Source of the DNA: Mycteria americana
Lineage: Eukaryota; Chordata; Aves; Ciconiiformes; Ciconiidae
DNA: 64,000 nt
NCBI RefSeq assembly: GCF_035582795.1
Contig: NC_134373.1
Location: forward strand, 16,204,001-16,268,000
Reading direction: 5' to 3'
Shown here: piece after piece, positions 33,901-48,900 of the stretch
Layout: every line of letters begins with the position of its first letter
How positions within the stretch are numbered: position 1 is the first letter of the stretch
Made by a program: the position numbers and the translations under genes
The notes under the pieces: model-generated
Database searches by the model: none
What the model was told of the DNA's origin: nothing
What the model saw: the letters and a program-made list of their open reading frames with translations, nothing else

Positions 33901-36900
33901 GGTGTGGGGGAGGAACTGTAGCTGCATTATTCCAACTCCTTTTCAGGACCTCCATTCGTGTCCCTTGGTTTGGATGAAAGTACGCTTAGAAAAATGTGAT
34001 GGTGAATCAGCCTGGAAAGAAGTAAAGTTAGACCAAGCAGGAACTGCTGGCTTTTTGAAGAGATTTCTCTGATATTGGGTGCTGAGTGGCCTGACTCACT
34101 TGAGTATCTTCCCCCAAATGATCTCAGTGCTGTAACAAACATGAACTCTGTGTAATGCAGGTAGAAGTGTACTGGATTGGTGAGGAGGTTTCAGGGGAGT
34201 TTTTCAGGTCATCTCCCTGTATTTGAAGAGCGGTAAAATGCTTGTGTCTCCCCTCTTCAAAAATCAGGCATTGCTTTTTTTGAAGCAAACTTCAGAAAAT
34301 TAATTTTCATGCCTTCTTTTGTTTTAAAAGGTGCTGAATAATCAGGTCTTTGAGGATTTCCAAACATTGAGCAGAGGAGAATTTTACTTCTGCCATTGCA
34401 GCTGATGCTGGGCTGCACAAATAATCTTAGAAATTATTCTCAGATCTAAAGAATGAAAAGTATGAAAAGAAGTGGTATGATTTACATAAACAACTATATC
34501 AGTAGGTCTGTTTGCCCACTCAGTTCAGTGACAGTGAGGTGTCTAATCTAGTTGAGTTCGCTTGCAACCTTGTATCTGCAGGCCTGTAAATGTCTCTCTA
34601 GGCTTGGCCATTACTCAGATACTTCCTAACGTGGGCAGGTGTAGGCAGGAAAATGCTTAAGTCCTTCCCCAAGGTCTCTCTAGCCTACTTGAGTTTAAAT
34701 AACATGCCAAGCTTAAGCAAACTGAAAGGAATAAATAAACAAATAAAAGGCTGCTAGTACCTCTAAACAGTGATGGAAAGAAATTGCTCCTGAAGATGCT
34801 GACTCCCACCCCTTATCTGTCCATTAGCTTGCACAGTCTGCACAGCAGATATTCTCATTGCTCAGGGACTGTGCTGACTGACAACTGCAAGCACACAACA
34901 ACATGGAAGGATGGTGGCTTTTGTAGGAAACTGTCTAGCATCAAATATGTAGGATTTCAGTTCTGTGCTGCCCTTCAGGACTGCTTACACGAAAACGTTA
35001 TAATAGCACCTTACTGGCCTCTGTGAAAATAGGAGAAGCTGCTGGATGCCTAGATTACATCAGAGATGCTCTGTGGGTTGTACAACTGAAGAACCAGTGC
35101 TGAGACTCTGCATTGACTTCTGTGGCCTCCCTCTTGGGTAATCTGTTGCATCCTCATGTGTTGGAGTAGGGTGATGGGGAGCTGGTGTCACTTCTAGAGA
35201 GACAGTGGGCCCAGCTGGTTGTATTGGACTGCATGTGTCTGTGCATGCTGTCAGCTGAGTGCTTTCAAGGTGCTGGATTGAACCAAAATAGTCTCGTACT
35301 GAGATAATGTCACAGCTTGCAAATCCAGTTTAAGGAGAACTAGAAATGCTGACCAATTGGAGGGGGAGCATTGGTAGTAAAAGCACTTCTAGGTTGTTAC
35401 CCTGTCATGTAGGATAATGCTGTTAATGCTAGACAATTGTAGCAGACTGGCAGTAATAGGGAATGGCAAAGGAGCTTAGTAGGAGTAAGGAAAGGCCAAT
35501 GATCATATGAGGGGGAAGAAGGCCTGAGGAAAGTGTGTGGCTGTTACTGGGAATCATAAAGAACAAAACTTACTACCAGAGCATCTTCTCTATTGAAAAA
35601 GGTTTTGGAAAATGAAAATGCATATTGTAAAATGAAGTTAAGGACAGTTTTCGTACTTTTCATGTCAGTACTTTGTATGGCAGTGACTTGAGGACGATGC
35701 AATGTTTGAACTGTGATAGTGAACTTGAATAGGAAATTATATGCTTTGCCAGCAAATAACTAGCAAATCCCTGGCAGGGGTATTTGTTTACTGTTGAAAC
35801 TGTGTGAAGCTCTCTGTTGTACCTCTTGTATTAGTGTATGGTCAGCTCTCTTCCTGTAAACTGAAACTAGCAGTTAAGTTGCAACAAAGTAGTTCTCATA
35901 GTGTTTTTTGACTTGTCATTCACTGTAAAATGAATGCTAAAATATGTAGGTCGTGAAAGAAATTCTGGAAAAATATATTTCAGTGATTCAGTAATTGAGG
36001 ATGCAGAAAAATTGCATGACGTACTGAGCAAATCTTTCTGTGGCCTGAACTCAGAAGAGTGTACTGAGTAGGTAATCATAGCTGGAATGATATTGCAGGT
36101 GTCTTCCCAGTAATCACAGTTCAGGTGGGGAGAGCAGGAAAAAGAGGAGAAAAACAGATAGTATTTCAGAGGATGTATAGGTTTTGCCAAGGATCAGCAG
36201 CCATGAATACATATAGGAAGGATGAGGGTTACTGTTGAAATATGAGGATTTTTTTTTTTTTTAGTTGTAGGAATAATTTTTAGCTTAAGAAGGATAAATA
36301 GCTTAGAAATGAGTCAAATTGGAAATCTAGATGGGGTTCATTTAGTATATTGAGGCTTTGTTCAGTGAACATGGAGATGGGAAGGGAATGGATAGGAAAA
36401 ACATAATTGCTGCATAAACTGGTAGTCCTGAGAAGATGTGTTCCACACTCACCTTGGTGTGTTACACTGAAGGGCTGAGATGCAGCTGGCTTTTGTTTGT
36501 TAAATGGAAAGTGATATCAAGTGAAAGACGTCTTGCATGAGTGTTTGGCTGGGGAAGAAGAGTAAATGGATGAAGATATGGTAGAGTTGTGGACTGAGAA
36601 AGTATAAGGACTCTATATATCAAAATCATGAGGAAGCTGTCTTCAGTTCCTGCAGTTGTTTTTTGCTGGTTGGACAATGACAAGGAAAAGTTTGTGGAGC
36701 TGATCTGGTTGTCGTTACAGATTAAATAACACTTAAATAAAGTTTAATTTTATTTTAAAAACCTAATTTCTTGTGTGTAATTTTAATTGTGGCTGGTGGG
36801 GTGTGTTGGGATTTTTTTGGGGGTGGGTTTTTTGTGTTTGTGTGGGTGGGGGTGGGGGGGTTTGGTGGTGGTTTGTTTTGTGTTTTTTGTTTTTTTTTTT

Positions 36901-39900
36901 TAGTAGCATATACTGACTTTGCTGCTTCAGGAGCACTAAAAAAGCTTACCACTACTTAGATGTGTAAGTGTGGTCAGCCCTCTTGGGATCAAATCAAAAG
37001 AAGATACGAAATCTTTTCAGAAGTGCAACTGATGGCAGTTGGGATGATGATGTGGGTGAAGCAAGAAAAATACTCTTATAGTTTCTGTGTTTGTGGAAGG
37101 GAACATTGAGTTTTGCAGATTTAATGGTGAAATAAGGAAATACAGTTACAATGCTGAAAACATATACATCTGTAAATCGTGTGAGCATTAACTGAGAAAA
37201 TGGCTGTGGTATTTATAGTAATGGAATTTGGATCAGGAGTAAGAGTTAACCTAAGATTGATACATGTGAATTCTTTTATAAGGATGGTGTTTTAGACACA
37301 GTGTGTCCTGTACTGAAGGAATTGTAACTTCTTACATTCTTGCTATACACTGTGTTTTCCCCCAGAAAGGGAGAAATCACGTGATTGAAAAGGAAAAGAG
37401 TCAACTGAATTTTAATCTGAGAATTGGTCAGCTTCTCTAGTATGAACAGGTTAGCCATGTGCTCCTACTGCTGATGGCATGCTTTTTGTAATGTAGATGA
37501 CATCCTTTTGATGTTGTTTTATGTAACACAGAAAAGGGCATTTAACTAACGCGAGAACCAGTGTGGAGTTACCTGTGGCATTTCCTCAGTGCTATGTATA
37601 TTCATACTGTGGGAATCACTTGCCTGACAAGATTTGTAGCTAGTTAGGCAGGAGGCCTGGTAGTAATTTTTTGAATTAGCAACATTCCTGGAAAGAAGAT
37701 ACTCTTGAATTCAAAAGTTATAGCAGGAAACTCCAGGAAGTAAACAGCATAGATCTTGTGATAGAAGTAAGGAGGAGCCAAAGGTTTCTATGGTATTATC
37801 AATATTTTTTTGAAATATTAAAGTCCCTTTAATCACCCTAAAATACTTAACTTGGTACTGTCCAAAAGTATATTTGATTTTTTTTTTTTTGTTAAATAAA
37901 TTCCAAGTGACTAGCCACAGAACTGGGTTTAAGCACTCTAGAATCTCTTTAAAATCATCTCCTGTTGTGGATTCTTTGTTGTACGTAGGTTATTAAGCAG
38001 CTATATGTGGGTTGATTAACTAAAAATATCTACTTAGAACCTGAAGAGGAGGCATGGAATCCCAGTTTTAATCACATTACTCTAAGGGTTTTGATCTCTT
38101 GCACACAAAAGAATAGCCTAGTTGTTACTGCACAGCAACAGTTAACATGCTGCTTCTAGTGCTGTCAGCATTCCCGCTGACATCAGTGATATCTAAAGCA
38201 GTAAACAGAAAGCAGCCATGTCTGTTCTTCCTGTACTAGAGCGAATCAAAATAAAATGCTAGTCAGATGGAGAGCAGCGAAGCTGGTAAGAAACTTTAAA
38301 CTATTCAGAAAAGTTGTTGATGTAGAAAAGTGACTCTGAAAATATTTATATGTTCAGGTAAATACAGCACTATGTTTGCAGATCTTTCTGGAGAGCAGGA
38401 TCCTATTTGTTACTCGTACAGCAATGCTTCAAAGTAATCTAGCATTTTATAGGAAAGAAATTAACTGCGTTACCTTTTATTCAGGAGTCTCTTTGCTATA
38501 GTTAATCAGGAATGACTGTACAAGTTCTCAACAACTTGGCTTTTTTTTTTTTTTTTTTTTTTAGAAAATAACAAAACAAAAAAACCTCAAAAATGTGAAC
38601 TTCTGGATGCATTTTATTCTGAGTTACTGTTTTTAATAGAAACCGAGCAGTTGAGTCCTGAGACTTGCTGTAGTCATTTATAAATAAGTTCAGATTAAGG
38701 CATTGACTTATACCAGTCCTAGAATGAATGTGAATATTGTTGCAATTGTTTTGTAAGTATTAATATCCTAGAGGGCATTCTAAAATGAGACTTCAGTGCT
38801 TTCTAGAAGACTATTACAAGGTTCATATAGTAGGTTGAAAATAACTTCACTTTTTAAAAGATGTTTTAATTCTCAGAGAACTTAAATCGGTTCTTGTAAA
38901 CACAGAGGATGGTATTTAAAAGGTCAGTTAAAGCAAGCTATCTGGCATCAGAAGCTCCTTTTGCGGGAGAGGAGTGCAAGGGCAAGAAGTGATACACGCT
39001 GTAACTTTGTAAAGTGCATACATTACGTGAACATTTCTCCTTCTAATGGGGCTTTGTATTGTGATGTGAATGTGAGGTATCATGGAAGAAATGAATACTA
39101 CTCTCTCTCTTCCCTTCCAGACAATCGAAGGAAAGTAGAACCACCTCTTGGAGGTCATGATCCTCGAACAGCAGTTCAGTTAAGAAGCCTCAGCACTGTT
39201 TTAAAGCGTCTCAAAGAAATCATGGAGGGGAAGAGCCAGGTACTACTTCTGAGGAATTTGTAGGCCAAACTATCTAGAAACTGAGCTGTTTACTGGGCTT
39301 GTCTGAGCTTCATTTTTAGATATGTCATGGGGATTTTTTCAGATGTTTGAAGCATGAGTGAATAAACTCAAAAATCATTGTGTGAGTGCAGGGGAAACAA
39401 TTTAAGTTGATGATGACTTTTGACATGTCAAACGTCTGTCATATTGTGGGAGTGAAACACTGCAGTTGCTCAGCTTCTTGAACTTGGACCAGATGCTCTC
39501 ATTTTAGACTCCTTCCTACTTCTATATTACCTAATTTAGTATTAGCTGATAGTTTTCTCCCTTGAATGCTAACCATGGGCAGGTGAAACACATTGACTGT
39601 CACAAATAGTAATGAGAATTCTGAGCATGAATTAAATCTGCAACTTACTGTGGTAATGATTGGTCAGCAGTATTTGCTTGAAAGACTTGTCCTGTTAATC
39701 AATTTTGATTCAGCTGGATAAGGGTCTGGTGGTTGCTACTGACTTGCTGATTTCACCTCCCTCTGTGTTGGACACTGCCTTTAAGAGGAGGATCTAGTTG
39801 AAAGAAGCCACAGCTATTTATAAGTGATGATATAAATAGCTGTGTCTGGGAGCAAGACACGAACAGGCAAAAGTACATTTAATTAAACTGAATGAAGAAC

Positions 39901-42900
39901 AAAAAGGCTTTGGGCTTGGTAGCTTTTACAGGTAGACTTTGAGTAAACTCGCTTAGCTTCCAGTGCTATTCTGCTTGTAAGGGTAACTTCGCTTTGGTAG
40001 AGAGGGTGATATTTTTGAGGGTGAAACAAAAGTCTTTTATTACAGCAAGCAGGGCATTGAGAGTGGCCCCTACTAATATTTCAGTTTGCGGCAGCTTCTG
40101 AAGGCCCTGGAGATTTTCAGACACCTTTGAATCTATTGGAGAAGGGCTCAAACAGGCAGGATGCAGCAGTAAATGAATATGTCTAGATCTTTCTCTGAAA
40201 GCGGTATGTTGTCAGCATGCTGACTTCTGTACAAATGGTAATGCATCGCTGCCTTTGACTGCAGCCATGTCTTGCTTGAGTCACTCCAGGCAACAATTTC
40301 TTCCTACTGTGGACTTGGTCTGTCTCTATAGAAGACCACTTTACTGTTGTAGAAAGCATGTGTCAGATCCTGGAAGGTGCTGCTCTAATCAACCTCTGCT
40401 GCTAACGGGGGCCAGACTTCTGTTCTGAACCCTTCCTTGTAGGCTGTTCTTGTCATGAGTGTTGGCTCTGACTTCAGCAAGGCAGAGAGCTGGAAGGTGT
40501 CAGCAGCAATGGCTGGGTTTCTAAACACCCAGTCATGTGCAAGTGGGGCAGAGGCAATGCTGCTTGGAACAGCCACTGTCTATGTGGCAGAACCAGAGAC
40601 TTGGCTTATCATGCAGAGCTGCAGCAAAAACTGTTAATCGGCATCCCCTGCAGCTTTGCAGCAGTTCCCTGGCAAAGCTCTTCACTGCATCTTTCCCTGC
40701 TTGAAGCTTAGTGTTCATCTTATACGTTTCTGGACTGTCTTGAACACCAGACTGCCTTGAGCAGTCTTTGACCTCTTTCTGTATGAGTTTTCTTGGGTGA
40801 GGACAGCATGAAATTGTTGTCTTGTTGATCATAGCTGTTTTGGTCTCAAAATTGGTCTAGCAGCTATGTCAAACTTCACTTTGTGAACATCTTAAAAAAA
40901 AAAAAAAAAAACCCAATTCAGGGTATGCTTTTTTTTTTTGGTTATGTGAACATTGGAATAAGGATCATCTTTCTTCTCTGTGGTTACTCTCTTCTCGGGT
41001 TGTTTTGAGAAAATTCTTGCAGCACTTTCTCTTCCTAAGAAGAACCCAGAGTATTCATTCTCTCTGAAAAGGCTTATTACCAGAACTGAACTCTAGCAAA
41101 GAATGTTTCACAGTCAGAGCTGTCATGTGACCATTAACAGTTGTCTCCTTCCATGGTAATTGTAACTGCTGTGCTCAGAATCATAATTGAGAGATTTGTC
41201 TTGCTCTGTTTACAGCTACAACACCAAGTGGAAGTTTTAACTCTTTGTTTTCAAGTCTTAAAAACAAGACAAAAATTCCTGTGGCTGCACCCATGCTGTA
41301 AATCGGTATATGTCGTTATCTGCTGAATGTGTATTCCACAGTTGTCTTCACATAGCAGTTAACCTGGAGTTTTGAAACAGCATCAATCTGGGACACAGGC
41401 TTTTACAACTGTTTACTGAAGTTTTGAAGACTTTGATCATATAACAAAACTTTTTATATGTATCTATAATCCTTTCAAAGTACATCCCAGTATTAGCTGT
41501 TGAAATGATCTTCCTGCACTGATGATTCCTGATAACTTGACTTACCCCTGGATAACAGCTTCAACTAATGTGTGGGGTTTGTGTGGTGTGTGGGGTTTGT
41601 TTGTTTGTTTGTTTTAAACTGTGCTAGATGAGGGCCTGTCATGTGCTAGGGGAAAATGAGAGGGAAGAGCAATCAGTACATCATATGTTTGTTTCTTCTT
41701 GACTTTTATCTACAGCTCATGATAGTTTTTATCTGTTTTGCTTCCATCTTGGATCAAGAAGACAAAGACTTACTAGATGTATTCTCACAGTTAAGAGCTC
41801 TCTCAGCCTTCTGGCTCCCTATAAAACCACATGAAAAATCCTTTCTGTGCATGTGTGTGCTTATACACAAGAGTGTGCGCACACACGCATATATGAATAT
41901 ATGAAATTGTCCTTTTCGTGTGCACAGTCTACAAAGCAATGATGAATCTAAACATGCTTTTTTATTTAAAAAAAAAGTTTTTCTCTGCTGCCTTCCCTTG
42001 TTAGGACAGTGACTTGAAGCAGTACTGGATGCCTGACAGCCAGTGCAAAGAATGCTACGACTGCAGTGAGAAATTCACCACCTTCCGGCGGAGGCACCAC
42101 TGTCGACTTTGTGGGCAGATCTTCTGTAGTCGATGCTGCAATCAGGAAATCCCTGGAAAATTCATGGGCTACACAGGTAGGGTTTATCTGTTGAGAAGCA
42201 GAACGTTCTCTGCGTGCTCAGCTCTGTTTGGATTACTGCATTTTAGATTCTGGCATCTGCTAGAGAATGCTGTACGGGTCTCTAGTGGGCTTTTAGAAAT
42301 AAGCAAAAAGAATCACAGGACCCAGTTCTGCCAATTTCTTCATGCACAACAGTGGATTATGCCATGCCTGCTTATTTTTACCAACACTACGTCCATGATG
42401 ACAAAACAAATACGTGGCTGCTACTTAACAAGGATGTTCACTACAAAAAGTGTGCTCAAGTAAAAGCTGCTCTTAGTAATGGTAGTTTTAAAATGTAATG
42501 AGCCATGTTCTAATTGAAGGTGAGGGAAACTCTTTCAGATACCAATTACCAAACTCTAGACATCTCCTGATGGTGGTAATGATTTCCAGACATCAGCTGG
42601 TACGTCATATCTGACTGGCTATTGTTGTACCATGATTTCAGTGTGCACATGTGCTCTCTCTCCCCACCCCCGCAACCTGTTTCTCTCTTACCGGTCATGT
42701 GTTATGCATCATTTGACTTGGAGAAATTCCCTGAGTGTATAATTATCTGGGGTTTTGCCCTTTAAGGGAACATGAGAACTAGACTTAAACATGCAAAGAG
42801 GTTTCAAAACAGGAAATCCTTCTTTTCTCACCACTATACACCTCTGATCCTGTAGGAACAGAGTACTGTTTGTTCCTGTTCACTTACACTCCCTGGTTCC

Positions 42901-45900
42901 CCTTTCCATAGGGGATCTCCGAGCCTGCACTTACTGCCGCAAAATAGCCTTAAGCTATGCACACTCCACAGACAGTAACTCCATTGGAGAAGACTTAAAC
43001 GCTCTGTCAGATTCTGCGTGTTCTGTATCAGTGCTGGATCCTGGCGAGCCACGCACACCAGTTGGGAGCCGTAAAGCTAGCCGCAACATCTTTCTGGAGG
43101 AGGATCTAACCTGGCAAAGGTAAAGTGAATGGCTTCATGCTGAGCTCCAGAATCTTAACTGTGTTTTCAGGCTGACACCTGCCTAGACAAAAGCTGGTGG
43201 TTTCCATCTAGGAAACTTAGAAGTATATCCCCCGTAAAAAGATTCTAATCCTGTGCTTGCTTCTAATATTCTTTTCTTCAAGTTGAAATGCGGAAACTTT
43301 TCTAGTGGAGTTTTAAATTAGTTGCAGTTCTTCCTTTAACCTATTGAATCAGTAATTCTATGCCAGTGACAGAGCAGGCTTTTAGCTTCAGAGTTTAAAA
43401 AGACAAAACCAAAAAACATCCTTTCTAACCACCAATGTATCGAGAGGAAAGTCAAGGTAACACTGATGCTTTACCTGTCAGGTTTTGGGTTGGGCAAGAG
43501 AATATAAGAGATCCTGTTTCTGTAAATAAGAGAGAAATGGTGGAAGTAACCACCTGTTTCAACTGAAGTAGGATTGAAAGGACAGCTATAAAGGTTCTCT
43601 GATCTCCTTTCAAAGTGTATTTTCTCTTATTGCTCTCGAATGAGGGGATCTTTATTTTTGGAAGATGAATAGAAGAACACTGTACTTCTCAAGTGGTATG
43701 TAAGTTAATTTCTGAGGACCTTGATTCAATTTAATGTGGGGGGAGAAAGAAATAATCAGATGTGGTGTTTGTGCTCATTTTCCTAAAAACAGAACAGGCA
43801 GGTGTGAAACTACTGAGGAGGTCTTGAGTCAGAGCCTTTCTTTAACTGAGGGGTAGTGTTAGTGACATGTGCCTCTCTCAGCAGATCTCTTCTAGTGGTT
43901 CTGATAGTATTAAAACAAAAACCTCAAAACCAACTGTCTTCAGAAAATGCCCTGACTCTTGCTTTGCATGTTGCTCTTCAGAGTATGGTGCTCCTATATG
44001 GAAGCAATTAAATAATCAGCTTTAGGCCCAAATAAAGGAAGGTACTTCTGGTTTAGTGTCATAGCCATCTAAAGCAGTAATGTTGCAATGCTTGGGATAA
44101 ATACTAACAAATTTTGAATTGGGGAATAAGTATGTGCACTTGGAATGCTTCTCTTCAGGTATATAAAATAATAGAAGGTATCATTAGTTCTGTCTTCTGA
44201 TGTGTTATGAGTATCTTTATTATGGCAATTCAACAGCTTGTAGACATGAACATGTAAATAAAGTATTTATATCTTTATTTTGGGCAGCTTCTAGCACTGG
44301 AGAAAAATACTGCCTATTCTTGAAAGGCTGATAACTCTTTATGTACTGGAACACTTAGTCTTGTTGGGAGACACTGAGTAAGCATGGGCTGCTTTTGTGT
44401 GTGAGAGGGAGAGAGATTGAGATTGGGTAGTTTATTGTTGCTTTAGGAGGATTAAAATTTTCTTCAGTGCTTGTTGCTCTTAAAACGTAAAACTTTGCAG
44501 TGGGGGGTACAGTGCTTTTTTTTAATACTGCATTTGGCAAGTTCCTGATTGACCTTCAGTTGTTTAAACTCGATATACTGAATTTAAACAGCACCACAGT
44601 GGAAAGTGGCAACTCACAGCTTCATAATGGAAGCAAAGTTTGTTTGTTTGTTTGTTTGTTTTTCTAATATGTGCCTTCTGTGTGTGAGAAGTAGTTTGCT
44701 TCAAAAGAAAACTTGGGAGTTGAGTCTCTTCCCAAAATAATGTATCTGAGATAAGGCTCTTGCCTCTCCTGCTGTCATACGCTGCAAAGCAGTGAGAAGA
44801 GCATTAAGGGGAGTGATGCTATATTTACTTGTCTGACGTTGCTCTGCTCTTTGAGCAGTTGGAACATAGAGGCATGGGCTCCTGCTTTAACTAACTTGAA
44901 GGGCAGTGTCCTTTAAAAGTGAAGGAGTGGTGTACTCTGGGCAAGTACAGCTACTCAGGCAAAGTTGTATTCTGTAAATTTTCTCATGAAGAGCATTTAT
45001 CACACTAGTAACATGTCTACATCCCAGAGCACAGCCAGTAAGGCTGTATCAGTTGGAGTGTAGTGTCTTACATCTGATACAGTTTTGCCAGTAGGAATTT
45101 TATATTGATGGTGTACGAACATCTGCTCTCCTTCCTCCGGGCGTGGAAGGAAGAGGAGGGCAAAGGTGATAATGATGAGGTTAAACAATTACAGAAGGTT
45201 GTCAGGCTATCTTGGGAAAAGCTGTCTAGCAATAGCTATAGATAGCATTGCTTGGATTGCAAAGATGATGTGTTGGGGAGATGGGGGCAATGCCTCTACC
45301 TCCAAAGCATGGAATAGCTGCCTGTAAGGAAGGAAGATGTGTAAGAAAGTGATATAGGGGAAGAGGGCGGGAAGGCAGGATAATATTGAGAAGTGGGAAG
45401 AGGTTGTATTGTCCAAGACTTGAGTCTGAAGGGAGAAGACTTGAGCATTCTCAATGGGGAAAGATTTCCCTATTCCCTCATTGATTTAATAATCATGGGT
45501 GTGAATGAGAGGTAACATCATAATTAACTGTATTTTAATTCCAGCTGTGCTGACACTGCTGCATGTGGCAAATCTCAAATATCTGTAACATGCTCCTTTT
45601 CCTTGCAGTTTGATTCACCCAGATTCTTCAACTACCACGCTGTCTGCACGCCTTGGGTCTGTCCAGGAGGATGCAGGGAAGTCACCAGCTAGGAACAGGT
45701 AAACTAATCATATCTGAGTATTTTCTGTTCTGGATGCACTCCTAGCACACTCTTCACTGTAAAGCCTGTATTTTGGGGCTTGTTTTTACTGAGCATGCTG
45801 TTTTACATCTAAAATGGGACACCCCACTACCCATATGTAATGGTAAGGAAAGACCATTTATGTACATATTCATATTAATAAATGTACTACTTTTGAGGGA

Positions 45901-48900
45901 CCTGTAGTTTGCTGCTGAGTCAGTCAAATAGAGGTGGTGGTGAAGAGGACAGAAAGGGAAAGAAGTGGCTAAGAAAGGTGGAGTTCCGAGGAAGCTGAAG
46001 AAAAGGAAGTAATAGAGACTTTGTAATGGGAGGCAAAGACTGAGGTCATGGAGGAGCAGAGGTGTAGTTTTTGTTTGTTTGTTTTGTGGTCCCCCCCGCC
46101 ATGTGTTCCCTCTGCTCTTCCATTAAGTATAATCTTGTTACTACTAAGTTACTAGGCTTCCTTAGGCTAAAATCCCATCATAGGTCTTTATGCAAGAGTG
46201 CTGGAATGAACTTGGAAATGTTCATGAGAGCTTTAGTATAAGTTGTGAATGCTTGAGCTTAATCCCACTAAATAGGCTGGTATTAGAAGAACAAGTAATT
46301 TCCACTTCACAGTGCTTCTGCTATGGTTCTGGTTACATACTTCCATTATGGTTAAATTGGGGAAATAAAGGTGAGGCAAGGATATGAGGAACAGAGGAAA
46401 GATAATCCAAATTTCAGTGTTGGAGTCAGGAGATATTCAGAGACTTCTTTGCATTGGTGTTACAGGAATGCAGAATGTTTAGCAATTTGGAGGCATCTGG
46501 CAGGACCAGCGAAGACTAGGGAACTCGGCTGAGAAGGATACTGGGTGTGCCTTTCAGGGAACAGACTGCTTGGAGTCTTTATCTTCTGTGTGATGGGGAT
46601 AGTTAGGAGGAGATGCACACTGACTGTACAGCTGAGAACCAAAGATCTCACCTAGGGGGAGTAAAATACTGCTGAATAAACTAGTATCAAAAATCAATTC
46701 TGGGCGAACATGGCAAGGAGTCCAGTGTTAAAAGTTCAATGCTAAATAACTGCAGTGACGTCAAGAAATATCTGAAACCTTGAGGATGCTCTCCTGCTTG
46801 CTCTGTTTGAATTGATGTTGTCTATTTTAAAAGGCCTTTGCTGTTTGCTCACACATGCAGTAATAGGAGGGTTCCAAGCTGGACCTGGCAGGTCCAAACT
46901 GCTCATTCAAGTAAAATTTTAACTCTCTGGCTATTCATGGCCTCACCATAGTACTTACCTGTCTGGACTCAAATTTGAGAAGTAACGATGAGGTATAACC
47001 TATCTCTGTCAAAATTCGGAACCTGTGGAAACAAAGCTATTGGCTTTGGGCTAAGCAATGCTAGTCTTTAGATCTTCTCAAAGCAGCTGTGGATGTTTCT
47101 TTGAGGCAAGCTTGACCATGCCTCTTTCTACATGAGGTGAAGCAAAAAAGGTGCAGGCTGAGTGCATTTAGATGCAGGTAGCAGAAGTTACTTAGTATTA
47201 TTTGTTTTCCCTGTGGGTGGGGGATATGTGTTGGGTTTTTTTCTCTCACTGATTATTTATGGGGAAAAAAACAGCACAACAGTCAAATGTTGCAAGTGGA
47301 GGGATTCAAACTTCTCCTTTGCAGGTCATTCTAAAGGATAGGTATTTTCATTGCAAAATCTCCCCCTCTGTGTTTAGAAAAGATAAATACAATAAAGTCC
47401 CAGATGTAATTGGTGATCATAAAGACACAGATATGAAATCTGACTGTTCTAACTCTTGCTTAATGCCCTTCTACACAAATTAAAAATCCCTGCTGCTTAC
47501 AGGTAGGTGGCACAGTTAAAGTAGCTGTTGCAAAACAACTGGGAGGAGTGCTTAATGATGGACTTTCATGTCAGTCTCATTTTCTACATAAGAATGCTTT
47601 CTGTTAAGCTGCATAACTCTGCCAGTTCTAACTTTAACTTGAGAGCATCTGAACAGTAGAAGACTGGCAGAGTTTTAGCCTGCCTTGAATGCCTGACTAT
47701 GGCAGAAAGTTTTTGCTTATCACCCTTAGATGTATATGGATGTAGTGCCAATATAGTTTCCTTTGATTCTGCATAAATGACTAAAAGGACCTAACTAAAA
47801 CCCTTTATCAGCCCTGTATTCTTCCTCAAGAGATGGAGGAGGAAAAAGCAGTGATTTTGAGACTATCGTACTTTCAGTGCCTACTTCCTTGCAGTACAAA
47901 AGCTGAAAGAGGGTGGCATTGCTATTTCATGCCTGGGCTCAGCTACATCATCCGTTGAGAATTCTTGGGAATAATTAGAGTGTCTGTTAACTTCACAGAG
48001 CTTGCTAAGTGGCTATTTGAGTTTCATTCCAAAGACTAGAGGCTGGCAACAGTTCTCATCACTGAGACTGCTACAAGCCTCTTGAGTCAGTTCAGCATTG
48101 GCATTTTGAACTTCCCTGTTGCTGTATGCAGAAGCGTTTTCCATCCTCACTTCTTAGAGTGCTGTTAGCATGAATAGCTTACACTGCATGCTTTTTGCTG
48201 CTGTGTGATGAGAAGTTGCACTCTGGTTATTCAGAGGCTTAGTCTAGTTGTGGGATATTGGAGCAGAGGGTATCTGGAACTTGTATTTGCATTTCTAGCT
48301 TTGCAATGATTATTGCAAAATGGTGTGTTTGTACTGGAGTGCATAGCCAAGATTTCCTAACAGCTGGGTTGAGATCAGGTGGATGCTCCATATCACAGTA
48401 CAAGGGAAATTGCCAAGCTAGAGTGACCTCCAGCAGTTTAGCCACCCCAGGGAACAGGTGGTCAAACTTCCAGACTCTGCAAGCTATCAGCTATATATTT
48501 CAGAGAGCTGAGGAGAAGGAATTTTAAATGGGTCAATGAGAGGGGGAATCTTGGAGCCCTGTTACAGGGATCCTGGTGTTGGCTGCCCTTGCTGGCATCT
48601 GTATTGCCTCCAAACCACTGGAGCTTCTAATTACCCAGCATCCCATCCCTTCCCCAGTCTATTCAAATACAGACATATATGAATTGCTGTGCCTAAACTT
48701 AGTTCTAACTGCTTCCTATAAAGAGCTTTACAAAATTTTATGTTTAACTTAGATGTTCCAAAGCAATACACTTGCTTCCTAGGGATCCTTTCTTCTGCTT
48801 TGACAGGAGAGAAGCTTTAAGCAGTAAGTCTGTACTGAGGAGACTGAACAATGTCACAGGCTTAAGTTCCTTTTTAGCATGCTACAAGATCAATGCCTGC

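Larger units (their letters stand above)
32661..39120 (+). other. PIKFYVE intron between coding exons 2 and 3
   Basis: The longest intron here, about 6.5 kb. It holds a T/A-run pair near 33,643-33,675, a G/T-rich tract at 36,790-36,901 and a T22 run at 38,541-38,562. No embedded gene recognised. Confidence 0.6.

Noticed and set aside
36755-36959. Open frames in the G/T-rich tract
   Set aside because: Translations are low-complexity (Gly/Phe/Val or Pro/Thr/Lys) and arise from the simple repeat.
41873-41884. GTGTGCGCACAC palindrome in a GT/CA-rich stretch
   Set aside because: A short alternating purine-pyrimidine palindrome expected in such repeats. Z-DNA potential only, with nothing to support a function.
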